A stretch of 64,000 bases of DNA from Paenibacillus sp. LS1 (GCF_026013365.1 NZ_JAPDOE010000001.1:124001-188000), one strand, 5' to 3'. Numbered from the stretch's first letter, positions 17,127 through 29,153 are shown. Numbers and translations: made by a program. The notes: a model not told the origin generated them from the letters alone.

Positions 17127-18005
17127 ATGGCTAAAATATGCGTAATTGGAAGCAGTTCGATGGATCTGGTTGTTACTTCTGCAAGACGGCCGGGAGCGGG
17201 TGAAACCGTTCTTGGCGATAGCTTCAAAACGGTTCCTGGTGGCAAAGGAGCCAATCAGGCTGTCGCCGCTGCACGATTGGGTGCCAAGGTTGCGATGATC
17301 GGCCGGGTAGGCGACGATGCTTTTGGCAAAGATATTTTAGAGAACTTTAGAGCAAATGCTGTAAATACGCAAAATGTGAAACCGGTTACACATTTAGAAA
17401 GTGGAACGGCTCATATCATTCTGGCGGAAGGTGATAATAGTATCGTAGTGGTTGAAGCGGCGAATCGCGAAGTCACTCCTGCCTATGTCGATGAAGCAGC
17501 TGAAGTGATCCGCGATGCAGATATCGTACTCATTCAGCAGGAAATTCCGGAGGAAACGGTTGTGCATGTGAGTGCACGATGTGCTGAATACGGAACACCT
17601 TTACTACTTAATCCCGCTCCTGCAAGAACATTGCCTCAAGAAGTTATCAACAATGCTGCATATATCACGCCGAACGAGCATGAAGCTGAGATTTTGTTTC
17701 AGGGCATGAGTCCGGCACAGGCATTGCGTAAGTATCCTAACAAGTTGTTCATCACGGAGGGCAGTAAAGGCGTTCGTTATTTTGATGGAGCTGAGGAAAT
17801 TCTGGTCCCAACGTACAAGGTCGAGGCTGTCGATACTACTGGGGCGGGGGATACGTTCAACGCCGCATTTGCAGTCGCTTTGGCAGAAGGCAAACCGCTG
17901 CAAGAGAGTATACGATTCGCCAATCGGGCTGCATCGTTGTCCGTCACCAAGTTCGGAGCGCAGGGCGGCATGCCGACGCGTGATGAAGTAGAGGAGAGCT
18001 TGTAA
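17127..18005 (+). CDS. rbsK: Ribokinase
   Basis: A 292-aa PfkB-family sugar kinase that phosphorylates ribose to ribose-5-phosphate. The family signatures are [22 protein letters not shown] near residue 40 and [20 protein letters not shown] near residue 240, containing the catalytic Asp. Length and order are those of RbsK. It starts 4 bp after rbsR and its stop overlaps the rbsD start (TAATG). A second operator-like palindrome lies inside the gene at 17375-17392. Confidence 0.95.
   Translation: MAKICVIGSSSMDLVVTSARRPGAGETVLGDSFKTVPGGKGANQAVAAARLGAKVAMIGRVGDDAFGKDILENFRANAVNTQNVKPVTHLESGTAHIILAEGDNSIVVVEAANREVTPAYVDEAAEVIRDADIVLIQQEIPEETVVHVSARCAEYGTPLLLNPAPARTLPQEVINNAAYITPNEHEAEILFQGMSPAQALRKYPNKLFITEGSKGVRYFDGAEEILVPTYKVEAVDTTGAGDTFNAAFAVALAEGKPLQESIRFANRAASLSVTKFGAQGGMPTRDEVEESL
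17375..17392. promoter_or_regulatory. Candidate auxiliary RbsR operator inside rbsK
   Basis: TGTGAAACCGGTTACACA, an inverted repeat matching at 8 of 9 arm positions, has the same ACCGGTTACA core as the main operator at 16113-16126. The centres are about 1264 bp apart. Confidence 0.55.
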
Positions 18006-18406
18006 TGAAAAGAAATGGCATGCTGAATAGTCACATTTCCAAGATTCTGTCTGATCTGGGTCATACGGACATGATTGCGATTGCGGATGCAGGTCTACCC
18101 GTACCAGAAGGTGTACTCAAAATCGATCTGGCCCTCAAACTGGGAACACCGAGTTTTCGGGAAGTGGTGGAAGTGATCGCAGAAGATATGGTCATTGAGA
18201 AAGTCATTGTGGCCGAAGAGATTCACGAAGGCAATCCCGTAGCCATGCAATACATCACGGAGAAATTCGGGGTAGAAGCCATCGATGCTTCCGTCAGCCA
18301 CGAACAATTCAAAGCGTTAACCCGGCAGGTGAAGGCGGTCATCCGCACAGGTGAAGCCACACCTTATGCCAATTGCATTTTACAATCGGGAGTCCATTTC
18401 GGTTAA
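18005..18406 (+). CDS. rbsD: D-ribose pyranase
   Basis: A 133-aa protein of the RbsD/FucU family, which interconverts pyranose and furanose forms of ribose so that ribokinase can use it. The family signature [25 protein letters not shown] is present with its catalytic histidine, and the C terminus [21 protein letters not shown] is typical. Translation is coupled to rbsK through a one-base overlap. Confidence 0.96.
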   Translation: MKRNGMLNSHISKILSDLGHTDMIAIADAGLPVPEGVLKIDLALKLGTPSFREVVEVIAEDMVIEKVIVAEEIHEGNPVAMQYITEKFGVEAIDASVSHEQFKALTRQVKAVIRTGEATPYANCILQSGVHFG

Positions 18407-18421
18407 GAAGGAGGTTGCGTA

Positions 18422-19903
18422 ATGCACATTCAGATGCAAGACATTCATAAAGCATTCGGCACCAATCAAGTACTGAGCGGAGTGGATTTTGAACTAAAAG
18501 ATGGTGAAGTTCATGCCCTGATGGGGGAGAATGGAGCCGGCAAATCCACACTGATGAACATTCTGATTGGTCTTCATCAGCGTGATCAGGGGACCATCAC
18601 CATAGACGGAGAAGAAAACTATTTTGCAAGTCCGAAGGAAGCAGAGAAACTGGGCATCACCTTTATACATCAGGAGCTAAACGTGTGGCCTGAAATGACG
18701 GTGCTGGATAATCTCTTCATCGGTAAGGAACTGACATCATCCTTTGGGTTGCTTAACACAAGACAAATGAAAGCGCTTGCCAAAGAACAGTTCGCCAAGC
18801 TTTCTGTACACATACCGCTGGAGCGTCCTGCGGGAGAGTGCTCCGTCGGGCAACAACAGATGATCGAGATCGCCAAAGCGCTAATGACAGATGCCAAGGT
18901 CATCATTATGGACGAACCAACAGCAGCACTCACAGAGCGCGAAATCCAGAAGCTGTTCGGCGTAATCAGCTCGCTGAAGAAGGAAGGCGTATCCATCGTG
19001 TATATTTCTCACCGAATGGAGGAGATCTTCACGATCTGTGACCGAATTACCATTATGCGTGATGGAAGAACGGTAGACACGCAGGCTATTCCGCAGACAA
19101 GCTTTGATGAAGTGGTCCGGAAAATGGTAGGTCGGGAACTTACGGAGCGTTACCCTGCCCGGAATCCTTCCTATGGTGAAGTTGTTCTCGAAGTAAGGAA
19201 TGCAAGCAGTAAAGGTCTATTCGAGAATATTAACTTCACCGTGAGAGCGGGGGAAATACTCGGTTTCTCAGGACTCATGGGTTCTGGACGAACAGAGATC
19301 ATGAGAACCATCTTTGGTTTGGATACGTTGGATAGTGGTGAAATCTTCATCCGCGGCAAAAAAGCGAACATTCGTAAACCGGCTGATGCCGTGAAACATG
19401 GAATTGGGTTTATTACTGAAGACCGCAAGGATGAAGGTCTGGTATTAGACTTCTCCATTCGCGAAAATATGGCGTTGCCAAATCTGTTCAGTTTCTCAAG
19501 CAAAGGCTTCATCTCAGCTTCCAAAGAACAAGAATTCGTAGATACACTGATCAAACGGCTCCAGATCAAAACGCAATCCTCCGAGACCGCAGCAAGGAAT
19601 CTTTCCGGGGGTAACCAGCAGAAGGTCGTTATCGCGAAATGGGTTGGGATCGGTCCAAGTGTACTTATCCTGGATGAACCCACGCGCGGAGTGGATGTCG
19701 GAGCGAAGCGCGAAATCTATGAATTGATGAATGAACTGACTGACCGCGGCGTTGCAATCATTATGGTATCGTCGGAGCTACCTGAAGTGCTTGGCATGAG
19801 CGACCGGATCGCGGTTGTGCATGAAGGACACATCAGTGGCGAGGTTGCAAGGCAAGTAGCCACACAAGAACACATTATGACATTGGCCACAGGGGGACAG
19901 TGA
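18422..19903 (+). CDS. rbsA: Ribose ABC transporter ATP-binding protein
   Basis: A 493-aa protein with two ABC domains in tandem, as in all RbsA/MglA proteins. In the first, Walker A is GENGAGKST, the signature [15 protein letters not shown] and Walker [12 protein letters not shown]. In the second, Walker A is degenerate (GLMGSGRTE) while [14 protein letters not shown] and [13 protein letters not shown] are intact; this asymmetry is normal for the family. It powers the ribose importer with RbsC and RbsB. The RBS is AAGGAGG. Confidence 0.95.
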   Translation: MHIQMQDIHKAFGTNQVLSGVDFELKDGEVHALMGENGAGKSTLMNILIGLHQRDQGTITIDGEENYFASPKEAEKLGITFIHQELNVWPEMTVLDNLFIGKELTSSFGLLNTRQMKALAKEQFAKLSVHIPLERPAGECSVGQQQMIEIAKALMTDAKVIIMDEPTAALTEREIQKLFGVISSLKKEGVSIVYISHRMEEIFTICDRITIMRDGRTVDTQAIPQTSFDEVVRKMVGRELTERYPARNPSYGEVVLEVRNASSKGLFENINFTVRAGEILGFSGLMGSGRTEIMRTIFGLDTLDSGEIFIRGKKANIRKPADAVKHGIGFITEDRKDEGLVLDFSIRENMALPNLFSFSSKGFISASKEQEFVDTLIKRLQIKTQSSETAARNLSGGNQQKVVIAKWVGIGPSVLILDEPTRGVDVGAKREIYELMNELTDRGVAIIMVSSELPEVLGMSDRIAVVHEGHISGEVARQVATQEHIMTLATGGQ

Positions 19904-19904
19904 T

Positions 19905-20876
19905 ATGACAACAATGCAGGAAAACAAAACGGCCAAAAGCGGATTCCGTTTCTCAAACGTGATACAAAAATTAGGACCGCTGCTCGGCTTAATCATTCTT
20001 ATTCTTATCGTATCGGTGTTGAATCCAAGTTTCTTGGAACCGCTTAATATTTTGAATTTATTGCGTCAAGTCTCGATTAATGCGCTGATTGCTTTCGGTA
20101 TGACGTTTGTTATCCTGACGGGCGGAATCGATCTGTCGGTCGGCTCGATCCTGGCTTTATCCAGTGCTTTTGTCGCGAATATGATGTTGTCTGGCTTGGA
20201 CCCGATCTTGTCGATCATTATCGGTGTAGCGCTCGGTGGTGTCATGGGTATGGTGAATGGACTCATGATTACCAAAGGCAGAATGGCGCCATTTATTGCT
20301 ACATTGGCAACCATGACGATATTCAGAGGACTGACATTGGTGTACACGAATGGTAATCCAATTACAGGACTCGGGGATAACCTGTTGTTCCAATTGTTCG
20401 GGCGCGGTTACCTGCTAGGCATTCCGGTACCTGCAATTACGATGCTGATTACTTTCATGATTCTGTGGATTGTTTTGCATAAAACGGCTTTTGGTCGCAA
20501 AACGTACGCTATTGGTGGTAATGAGAAAGCCTCCATTATCTCGGGGATTAAAGTCAATCGCGTAAAAATTATGATCTATTCACTGACAGGTATGCTCGCT
20601 GCTTTGGCAGGTGCAATTTTGACATCGCGCTTGAACTCAGCACAACCAACCGCAGGTACATCCTATGAGCTGGATGCAATCGCAGCCGTTGTATTGGGTG
20701 GTACAAGCCTCGCTGGAGGACGCGGACGTATCGTAGGTACACTGATCGGTGTTTTGATTATCGGCGTGTTGAATAATGGATTGAACTTGCTGGAAGTAAA
20801 CTCATTTTACCAAATGGTTGTAAAAGGCATCGTCATTGCCATTGCCGTCCTGCTGGACCGCAAGAAAACAGCATAA
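19905..20876 (+). CDS. rbsC: Ribose ABC transporter permease
   Basis: A 323-aa integral membrane protein with about eight to ten hydrophobic segments. The conserved RbsC/AraH-family segments are visible: IAFGMTFVILTGGIDLSVGSILALSS and SYELDAIAAVVLGGTSLAGGRGRIVGTLIGVLIIGVLNNGLNLL. It forms the membrane channel for ribose with RbsA and RbsB. It begins one base after the rbsA stop, so translation is coupled. Confidence 0.95.
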   Translation: MTTMQENKTAKSGFRFSNVIQKLGPLLGLIILILIVSVLNPSFLEPLNILNLLRQVSINALIAFGMTFVILTGGIDLSVGSILALSSAFVANMMLSGLDPILSIIIGVALGGVMGMVNGLMITKGRMAPFIATLATMTIFRGLTLVYTNGNPITGLGDNLLFQLFGRGYLLGIPVPAITMLITFMILWIVLHKTAFGRKTYAIGGNEKASIISGIKVNRVKIMIYSLTGMLAALAGAILTSRLNSAQPTAGTSYELDAIAAVVLGGTSLAGGRGRIVGTLIGVLIIGVLNNGLNLLEVNSFYQMVVKGIVIAIAVLLDRKKTA

Positions 20877-20890
20877 GGGGAGAAGCGAAT

Positions 20891-21823
20891 ATGAAAAAGT
20901 GGACGATAACACTCGTAAGTATGCTGATGATCATTGTTCTAGCCGGGTGCTCTCTGGAGCCACCGGAATGGGCCAAACCTAATCCAAACAAAAGTAACGG
21001 ACAGAAGAAAATAGGTTTGTCGATATCTACACTGAACAATCCATTCTTTGTATCACTGAAGGACGGGGTCATGGCTGAAGCCAAAAAACAGGGAATACAG
21101 GTGATCGTGGTTGATGCGCAAAACGATTCGGCTAAACAAACCAATGATGTGGATGATCTCATTCAGCAAGGCGTTAGTGCACTGTTGATCAACCCCGCGG
21201 ACTCTGCAGCGATTTCCACAGCGGTACAATCCGCTAATAGTGTGGGCATTCCCGTGATCACGTTGGATCGCTCCGCAGATAAAGGTGAAGTGGCGGCATT
21301 AGTGGCATCGGACAACGTAAAAGGCGGACGTATGGCAGCTGAATACTTCGTAAAACAACTCGGTGAAGGAGCCAAAGTCATTGAACTTGAGGGTGTGCCT
21401 GGCGCTTCCGCAACAAGAGAGCGGGGTAAAGGCTTCCACGAAGTGGCTGACAAGCAACTCGATGTAGTTTCCAAGCAATCTGCTGATTTCGATCGGTCCA
21501 AAGGATTGAATGTCATGGAGAACCTGCTTCAGGGTAATCCTGATGTGCAGGCGGTATTTGCCCATAATGATGAGATGGCACTTGGTGCAATTGAAGCCAT
21601 CCAAAGCTCGGGTAAAGACATTCCGGTTATCGGATTCGACGGCAATGATGATGCAATCAAATCCATTCAGGATGGAAAATTGACGGCAACGGTTGCTCAG
21701 CAACCTATACTGATTGGCCAACTGGCGCTGCAAGCAGCTCTGGATGTGCTCAGTGGCAAGCAGGTGGAGTCATCGATTCCCGCTGAATTGAAGCTGGTAA
21801 CCAAGGAAAATGTGAATGAGTAA
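20891..21823 (+). CDS. rbsB: Ribose-binding lipoprotein
   Basis: A 310-aa periplasmic-binding-protein family member with a lipoprotein signal (MLMIIVLAGC). The mature part carries the RbsB landmarks IGLSISTLNNPFFVSLKDG, VDAQNDSAKQTNDVDDLIQQGVSALLINPADS, ITLDRSAD and FAHNDEMALGAIEAI. It captures ribose at the outer face of the membrane and hands it to RbsC. It is the last gene of the operon; a terminator follows. Confidence 0.95.
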   Translation: MKKWTITLVSMLMIIVLAGCSLEPPEWAKPNPNKSNGQKKIGLSISTLNNPFFVSLKDGVMAEAKKQGIQVIVVDAQNDSAKQTNDVDDLIQQGVSALLINPADSAAISTAVQSANSVGIPVITLDRSADKGEVAALVASDNVKGGRMAAEYFVKQLGEGAKVIELEGVPGASATRERGKGFHEVADKQLDVVSKQSADFDRSKGLNVMENLLQGNPDVQAVFAHNDEMALGAIEAIQSSGKDIPVIGFDGNDDAIKSIQDGKLTATVAQQPILIGQLALQAALDVLSGKQVESSIPAELKLVTKENVNE

Positions 21824-22149
21824 ATCATCATAAAACATGTATCTTCGTTTTGGACATCAACATAGGACTAAACCCAGCCGCTAAATTAGCGGCTTTTTTC
21901 ATTTCAGAAGAAGCGTGCGGACATCACATCAATCAGATTATTGACTTTTTAAAAGCATATTAAAGATGCCCTAATTGAATTGTAATCCATTTTGTAGTTT
22001 TGGATTGCTCTAAAAGAGTATTTTGGATATGTATAACCAATCCATCTGTTGATACACTAGCATGACGTTCTACACAGTCTTGACAATACATAAGGAGGAG
22101 CTAATCTCAATTATCCATTCCTGTGCGGAATAGAAAGAAGGTGGCTGAC
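21824..22149 (+). other. Intergenic stretch between rbsB and the YggS-family gene
   Basis: It holds the rbs terminator, then about 240 bp of A/T-rich DNA. AATCCA (21984-21989) and TGGATT (22001-22006) form an inverted repeat. An AAGGAGGA at 22091-22098 has no ATG at a suitable distance. No ORF or riboswitch was recognised. Confidence 0.5.
21876..21899 (+). terminator. Rho-independent terminator of the rbs operon
   Basis: AGCCGCTAAATTAGCGGCT followed by six T, the same core as at 1926-1949. Confidence 0.9.
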
Positions 22150-22893
22150 ATGAAACATCTAGTAGAAGAAAATCTTCAAGCTGTAAGACAGCAAATGGCA
22201 CTGGCCTGCCAGGCTTCCGGTCGCAACATAGAGGAAATTCAGTTGTTGCTCGCGACCAAAACGGTACCGCTTGAGAAACTAGAGGTAGCGATTCAAGCAG
22301 GTGAGGTTCTATTCGGAGAAAACAAAGCTCAAGAACTCCGAGACAAATTCCCACTCATGCAGCAACACGAACAGGTGGAATGGCATTTTATCGGACATCT
22401 GCAAACGAATAAAGTGAAGGACGTTGTTAAATATGTTACGCTCATCCATTCCGTAGATCGTTTGAAACTGGGTCAAGCGTTACATAACCAGCTTCTCAAA
22501 GAGAATAAGACCTTAGACATTCTTGTGCAAATTAATACGTCCTACGAAGAAAGTAAATTTGGTGCCTCTCCAGAAACAGCATTGGAACTGGTAGAGCAGT
22601 TGTCTCAATTCGAAACGTTGAACGTGAAAGGGTTGATGACCATTGGAAAACTGAATGCAACGAACGAAGAAACACGGCATTGTTTTCGACTGTTAAACCG
22701 TATTCGCACTCAGATTAAAGAGAAAAACATTCCGCGTGTAGAAATGGATATTCTATCGATGGGCATGTCCGGTGACTTTCAGGTCGCTATTGAAGAAGGA
22801 GCCACAATGATCCGTGTAGGAACAAGCGTATTTGGCCCACGGTATTTACCGGACGAATATTACTGGAATGAAAACACACGCATCGATGATTAA
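22150..22893 (+). CDS. YggS-family pyridoxal-phosphate homeostasis protein
   Basis: A 247-aa PLP-binding TIM-barrel protein of the YggS/PLPBP family. ATG 22150 is chosen for AAGAAGGTGG upstream. The PLP lysine is Lys37 in LLLATKTVP; ENKAQELRDKF, WHFIGHLQTNKVK and LSMGMSGDFQVAIEEGATMIRVGTSVFGPR are the family signatures. It keeps free PLP in balance and has no known catalytic activity. The usual Firmicute gene sits in the sepF/divIVA cluster; this copy next to a BenE-type transporter suggests a paralogue, possibly acting with that transporter (inference). Confidence 0.9.
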   Translation: MKHLVEENLQAVRQQMALACQASGRNIEEIQLLLATKTVPLEKLEVAIQAGEVLFGENKAQELRDKFPLMQQHEQVEWHFIGHLQTNKVKDVVKYVTLIHSVDRLKLGQALHNQLLKENKTLDILVQINTSYEESKFGASPETALELVEQLSQFETLNVKGLMTIGKLNATNEETRHCFRLLNRIRTQIKEKNIPRVEMDILSMGMSGDFQVAIEEGATMIRVGTSVFGPRYLPDEYYWNENTRIDD

Positions 22894-22912
22894 GTGAGAG
22901 GTAGTGTTAAAT

Positions 22913-24118
22913 ATGAAGACAGCATCCCCTTCGTTACGTGGCCGTGATTTGATATCGCCGGTGATCGCCGCTTTAATATCCGTAATTGTTAATTACGGGG
23001 GTACGTTTATCCTTGTTTTTCAAGCTGCAAAAGTGGCTGGTTTAAGCCCGGAAATGACCGCGTCCTGGATTTGGTCCATCTCGATTGGGGTAGGAGTAAC
23101 AGGAATTTGGCTCAGTTATCGATATAAGGAACCGATTATTACAGCCTGGTCTACACCAGGTGTGGCGTTTCTAGTTTCGGCATTAGCGGTAACCCCTTAT
23201 CCGGAAGCAATTGGCGCTTACATGATTTCAGCAGTTGGATTTATTATTTTAGGTTGGTTAGGCATGTTTGAACGTTTCGTTCGACTTATTCCCCCAGGCA
23301 TCGCTTCCGGATTGTTAGCTGGTATTTTACTACAGTTTGGTATTTCGGCCTTTGGAGGGGCGAAGGTAGATCCTTTGCTTGTGATTGTACTGTTTGCAGG
23401 CTATATCGTGCTAAGAAGGTTTACTTCCCGTTACGCCATTGTTGGCATATTGGCAATTGGTTTGATTTATTTGATATGCATGGGGAAAACAGACTTCAGT
23501 ACGATCCAATTGGCGGTAGCATCGCCTGTATTTGTTGTTCCAACATTTTCGTTAAATGCTTTACTTGGCGTTGCGCTACCGCTGTTCATTATTACCTTGA
23601 CAGGGCAGTATATGCCCGGAATGCTTGTTCTGCGTAATGATGGATTCAAGACAAGTGCCAATCCCATTTTGGCCGTAACAGGTTTGGGTTCGCTTCTTGC
23701 TGCCCCATTCGGATCACATGCTTTTAATGTGGCAGCTATTACAGCAGCGATTTGTACAGGGAAAGATGCACATGAGGATCCTACAAAGCGGTATATTGCA
23801 GGAATTGCTTGTGGTGTTTTTTATATTTTTGTCGGCATTTTTGGCGTAACATTGGCTGCTCTGTTTTTAATTCTTCCTGCTACCTTTATTGCAACATTAG
23901 CGGGATTGGCCTTACTTGGAACCATTGGTGGCAGTCTTGCCAATGCATTAACGGACCTTAAGGGACGTGAAACTGCATTGATTACGTTTTTGGCGACAGC
24001 AGCGAATGTGACTTTGCTTGGTGTTGGTGGTGCATTTTGGGGACTGTTTGCAGGAATGATGGCACATCTACTGATGTATAGTAAATTTCCCAAAAAACAA
24101 TTTGGATCGAATAGATAA
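22913..24118 (+). CDS. BenE-type transporter (benzoate/H+ symporter family)
   Basis: A 401-aa integral membrane protein with about twelve hydrophobic segments. The BenE family features are DLISPVIAALISVIVNYGGTFILVFQAAK at the N terminus, the ITAWSTPGVAFLVSA and SGLLAGILLQFGISAFGG segments, and PFGSHAFNVAAITAAICTGKDAHEDPTKRYIAG. BenE proteins import aromatic acids such as benzoate, but no aromatic degradation gene is nearby, so the cargo is open. ATG 22913 is preferred over GTG 22904, which is too close to GAGAGG. It lies 19 bp after the YggS gene, in one operon. Confidence 0.88.
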   Translation: MKTASPSLRGRDLISPVIAALISVIVNYGGTFILVFQAAKVAGLSPEMTASWIWSISIGVGVTGIWLSYRYKEPIITAWSTPGVAFLVSALAVTPYPEAIGAYMISAVGFIILGWLGMFERFVRLIPPGIASGLLAGILLQFGISAFGGAKVDPLLVIVLFAGYIVLRRFTSRYAIVGILAIGLIYLICMGKTDFSTIQLAVASPVFVVPTFSLNALLGVALPLFIITLTGQYMPGMLVLRNDGFKTSANPILAVTGLGSLLAAPFGSHAFNVAAITAAICTGKDAHEDPTKRYIAGIACGVFYIFVGIFGVTLAALFLILPATFIATLAGLALLGTIGGSLANALTDLKGRETALITFLATAANVTLLGVGGAFWGLFAGMMAHLLMYSKFPKKQFGSNR

Positions 24119-24189
24119 CCCTAAGGTTGGGAGGAAGCCCAAGGTGATTATCTAACACACGGAAGTCTCGTTAATTTTTCATTGAAGGT

Positions 24190-24506
24190 GTTCTGAGTAA
24201 CGCCAACGCATTGGCAGAAACTTTAATGAATGAAGGACTCACCCTTGTATCGGGAGGAACAGATAATCATAAGCGAATAAAAATGCAATCCCTCACGATA
24301 CAGCAAGTCCTTTGGTTACAAGCGTTATTCGTTTTGGAACTCCGGCTATGACTTCAAGAGGGCTTGGAGCCAGGGAACTGAAAGAAATTGCTCAGCTGAT
24401 AGGGCTTGCTTTTAAAAATCCAAAGAACTCGGATGTAAAAAATCAAATATTAGGTAGTGTCCGTGAAATCACTTCGCAATTCCCTTTATATGAAGACCTC
24501 AAATAG
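24190..24506 (+). pseudogene. glyA: Decayed C-terminal fragment of serine hydroxymethyltransferase
   Basis: In one frame 24190-24270 encodes [24 protein letters not shown]. In another frame 24279-24506 encodes [45 protein letters not shown]...FPLYEDLK and a stop. Both match the last third of GlyA. About 25-30 residues normally between the two parts (the LVLVDLR region) are missing, with a frame change, and the first roughly 290 codons are absent. It is therefore a degraded remnant; a working glyA is presumably elsewhere in the genome. Confidence 0.85.
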
Positions 24507-24526
24507 CTCAACAGCAGACACAAATA

Positions 24527-24573
24527 GAGCCTGCAATTGTTCCTAATGGATAACAATCGCAAGCTCTTATTTT
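24527..24573. terminator. Imperfect terminator hairpin
   Basis: GAGC..GCAATTGTT pairs with AACAATCGC..GCTC, followed by TTATTTT. It probably belongs to the lost glyA. Confidence 0.55.
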
Positions 24574-24642
24574 GCTTGCGTATCTTAAAGCTTACTTTTT
24601 TGAACAGAAGAGATGTACCATAAGTGAGATTTAAGACACGCC

Positions 24643-25263
24643 TTAGTAAGCTATACCTACACGAGACTGTACATACTCATCAGACATTAATTGCTGATAA
24701 GCAAACTCCGCAGTATCGATTACAGATATAGAAGTTCCGCCGTCAGGCAAGTAGTCGCGCTCAACCCGGTATTTACCAAGAGATTCTCCATCATATAAGT
24801 AGGTAGGGCACACAATGGTCCATTCTAACTTTGAAGCTTTGAGAATGTTGTACATCTCCAGATGCTCCTCAGCTGCCCGCGTGGACTTGCGTCTGGACTC
24901 AGGCGATTGAAAACGAAGCAAGCCAGGACCCGTTCGACTTTCCAATATGCCAGCTGTACCAATGGTAATGATTCTTTTGATACGCTCCTGAGCCATAGCC
25001 TCAACAATATGTCCCATGGATTGCGATAATGTAGTCGTTCCATCGGTACTTAAGGAACTAACAACGAGATCCACACCCTGTATGGCGTGATGAATATCCT
25101 CTTTGACTAAAGCGTTTCCTTGATGCAGAACGAAATTGTCATCGTTGATTTGTACCTTTTCCGGGCTTCTAACCAGTGCGGTTACATGATGATTGGAACG
25201 TAGCGCATAAGGGACGAAATGACTTCCAACCCGTCCGGTGGCTCCCAACACTAAAATTTTCAT
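24643..25263 (-). CDS. NAD(P)-binding reductase, NmrA-like
   Basis: A 206-aa atypical short-chain dehydrogenase with the Rossmann motif MKILVLGATGRVGSHFVPYAL, DLVVSSLSTDGTTTLSQSMGHIVEAM and ERIKRIITIGTAGI. It is of the short NAD(P)H-binding type related to biliverdin/flavin reductases; the substrate is unknown. ATG 25263 is preferred because the upstream ATG (25275) overlaps the AAAGGA site. It lies 45 bp after the MocR gene on the same strand, so the two are probably one transcript. Confidence 0.82.
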   Translation of the reverse strand: MKILVLGATGRVGSHFVPYALRSNHHVTALVRSPEKVQINDDNFVLHQGNALVKEDIHHAIQGVDLVVSSLSTDGTTTLSQSMGHIVEAMAQERIKRIITIGTAGILESRTGPGLLRFQSPESRRKSTRAAEEHLEMYNILKASKLEWTIVCPTYLYDGESLGKYRVERDYLPDGGTSISVIDTAEFAYQQLMSDEYVQSRVGIAY

Positions 25264-25308
25264 CACAAAAAACATCCTTTCGAATCCGATTGGAGAGCTT
25301 GTTCTCCA

Positions 25309-26739
25309 TCATAATACAATCTTTGCAAGCCGATGAATGCCTTCCTCAATCTGATCCTCATCCACTTTCGCAAAACCTAATATCCATCCTTTACGATGAC
25401 TTTCCAGGCAATATTTGCTAAGCGGATATACGCGCACGCCTTGATCAAGGGCAGCATTCGTCATCGCTTCTTCGTCAAATGACGTTTCAGATTCAAGGAG
25501 CATATGCAATCCTGTTTCCACACCACTTAAAGTAAATCGTGAGCTTAGTCCTGAAGCAACAATGGCTTTGGTCATGACTTCGTGTCTGCGTCGATATATG
25601 TTCCGAACTCTTCTCATATGACGCATAAAATGACCACGCTCGATAAAATGAGTTAGCGTTAATTGTTCCATAATCGGCAGATGACGATAGGTTAATTCAT
25701 GAACTTGTGTAAGGCGATCAATGGCTTTTTTGGGTCCGATGATAGCGGATAGTCGAATGCCAGGTGCAACCATTTTGGAAAAACTCATCATATAAAGCGT
25801 ATTCTGAGGTTGTTGACTGAATATCGTCGGAAGTGGATCTCCACGGTACCTAAATTCGCTATCGTAGTCATCCTCAACAATCCAATATCGATGATGAGCT
25901 GCCAAGTGCATCAATTGTTGCCTGCGTGGCTCCGACATAATAACGCCAACGGCGCATTGATGAGAAGGCGTGACAAAGACGAGTTTAGTCTGTGGGTGAA
26001 TATGATCTACACATAATCCATACTCATCAACTGGAACGGGATCGACTTGCATCCGGCGGTATTTCATCGCCATCCAAGCAGCCGGGAAGCCGGGATCCTC
26101 TACCGAAACTCTGTCTCCCTCACTTAAAAGTGCCTGAGCAATTAAATCAATGCTATGTTGTGCACCTGAGGTTAACAAGATTTGATCAACATCGATATGA
26201 ATGCCTCGTTCAAGTGACAAATAACGTTGAATCTGCTCTCTTAACGCCAGTAACCCTCTGGCATCACCATAAGCCCATATATCCAGATTGGGTTCAGTAG
26301 AAGCTTGTAAAAAAGATTGCCTCCAGGATTTTGTGAAATTTTCATCTAGATAAGGCTCGTGGGGATTAAAATCAATTTCTACTTTGCGATCGTCTCTATT
26401 ACCGAACCAACTATGCAGATTACCAATCGAATCGTTTAGTATCGGTAGTTCGGGCTGGATAGGCCCTTTCATTGTGACCTCTTCTGATGAACGAGGTGCA
26501 TATGTCCAATCACTAACTCTTGTCCCGGCCCGTCGGGAGGTTACCGTATATCCGCGGCTAAATAATTCCTCGTAGACAATCTGTATGGTTGACCGTGAAA
26601 CACCAATTAATTGAGCAAGTTCGCGTGAGGGGAGTAGCAATTCACCAGGTTGCCATTTCCCGGTTGTAATATTATGAATCGCTTGATCCAGAAGTTGCTG
26701 CCAGATCGGGCGATGGTCATTCCGATTTACTTTTAGCAT
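25309..26739 (-). CDS. MocR/PdxR-type regulator (GntR HTH plus aminotransferase-like domain)
   Basis: A 476-aa regulator starting at ATG 26739, 9 nt after GGAG. The N-terminal winged HTH (LLLPSRELAQLIGVSRSTIQIVYEELFSRGYT) is followed by a linker and a class I aminotransferase fold. The PLP lysine is Lys322 in MMSFSKMVAPGIRLSAIIGP. MocR proteins bind PLP or a PLP-amine and commonly regulate vitamin B6 or amine genes; the co-transcribed reductase or the divergent serine hydrolase are candidate targets. There is no pdxST here, so it is not a simple PdxR. Confidence 0.9.
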   Translation of the reverse strand: MLKVNRNDHRPIWQQLLDQAIHNITTGKWQPGELLLPSRELAQLIGVSRSTIQIVYEELFSRGYTVTSRRAGTRVSDWTYAPRSSEEVTMKGPIQPELPILNDSIGNLHSWFGNRDDRKVEIDFNPHEPYLDENFTKSWRQSFLQASTEPNLDIWAYGDARGLLALREQIQRYLSLERGIHIDVDQILLTSGAQHSIDLIAQALLSEGDRVSVEDPGFPAAWMAMKYRRMQVDPVPVDEYGLCVDHIHPQTKLVFVTPSHQCAVGVIMSEPRRQQLMHLAAHHRYWIVEDDYDSEFRYRGDPLPTIFSQQPQNTLYMMSFSKMVAPGIRLSAIIGPKKAIDRLTQVHELTYRHLPIMEQLTLTHFIERGHFMRHMRRVRNIYRRRHEVMTKAIVASGLSSRFTLSGVETGLHMLLESETSFDEEAMTNAALDQGVRVYPLSKYCLESHRKGWILGFAKVDEDQIEEGIHRLAKIVL

Positions 26740-27006
26740 TGATTCAACTCCAGTGTTCATACTGAATTATGGATTGCATTGACTTATGTAATTATGGATA
26801 TTTGGCACTCCAATGATTGATATATTATTATAGCAAAAGTTTAATTTGCAAACAAAACAAAGCTAGACTAAAGTGATGTTTCCCGTGAGTCCAACCTATG
26901 TGGTTGGTTCTGCCTAGTTCATACTCGATTCATATTCAAGCCACAGATAGTTCATCTTCTTCGGTTACACTACTGGAGTACGACCACAGAGATTCCTAAT
27001 CCATAG

Positions 27007-29127
<2,121 letters not shown>

Positions 29128-29153
29128 TAGATGATAAAAAAACTGTACAACAA

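Noticed and set aside
20833..21162. Minus-strand frame over the rbsC/rbsB junction
   Set aside because: It covers two clear ribose genes; no promoter or ribosome binding site.
22091..22122. Leader peptide after AAGGAGGA at 22091
   Set aside because: No ATG, GTG or TTG lies at a useful distance; the better site for the YggS-family gene is at 22135-22144.
24312..24506. Independent 64-aa protein
   Set aside because: It matches only the end of GlyA and continues upstream in frame without a start; part of a pseudogene.
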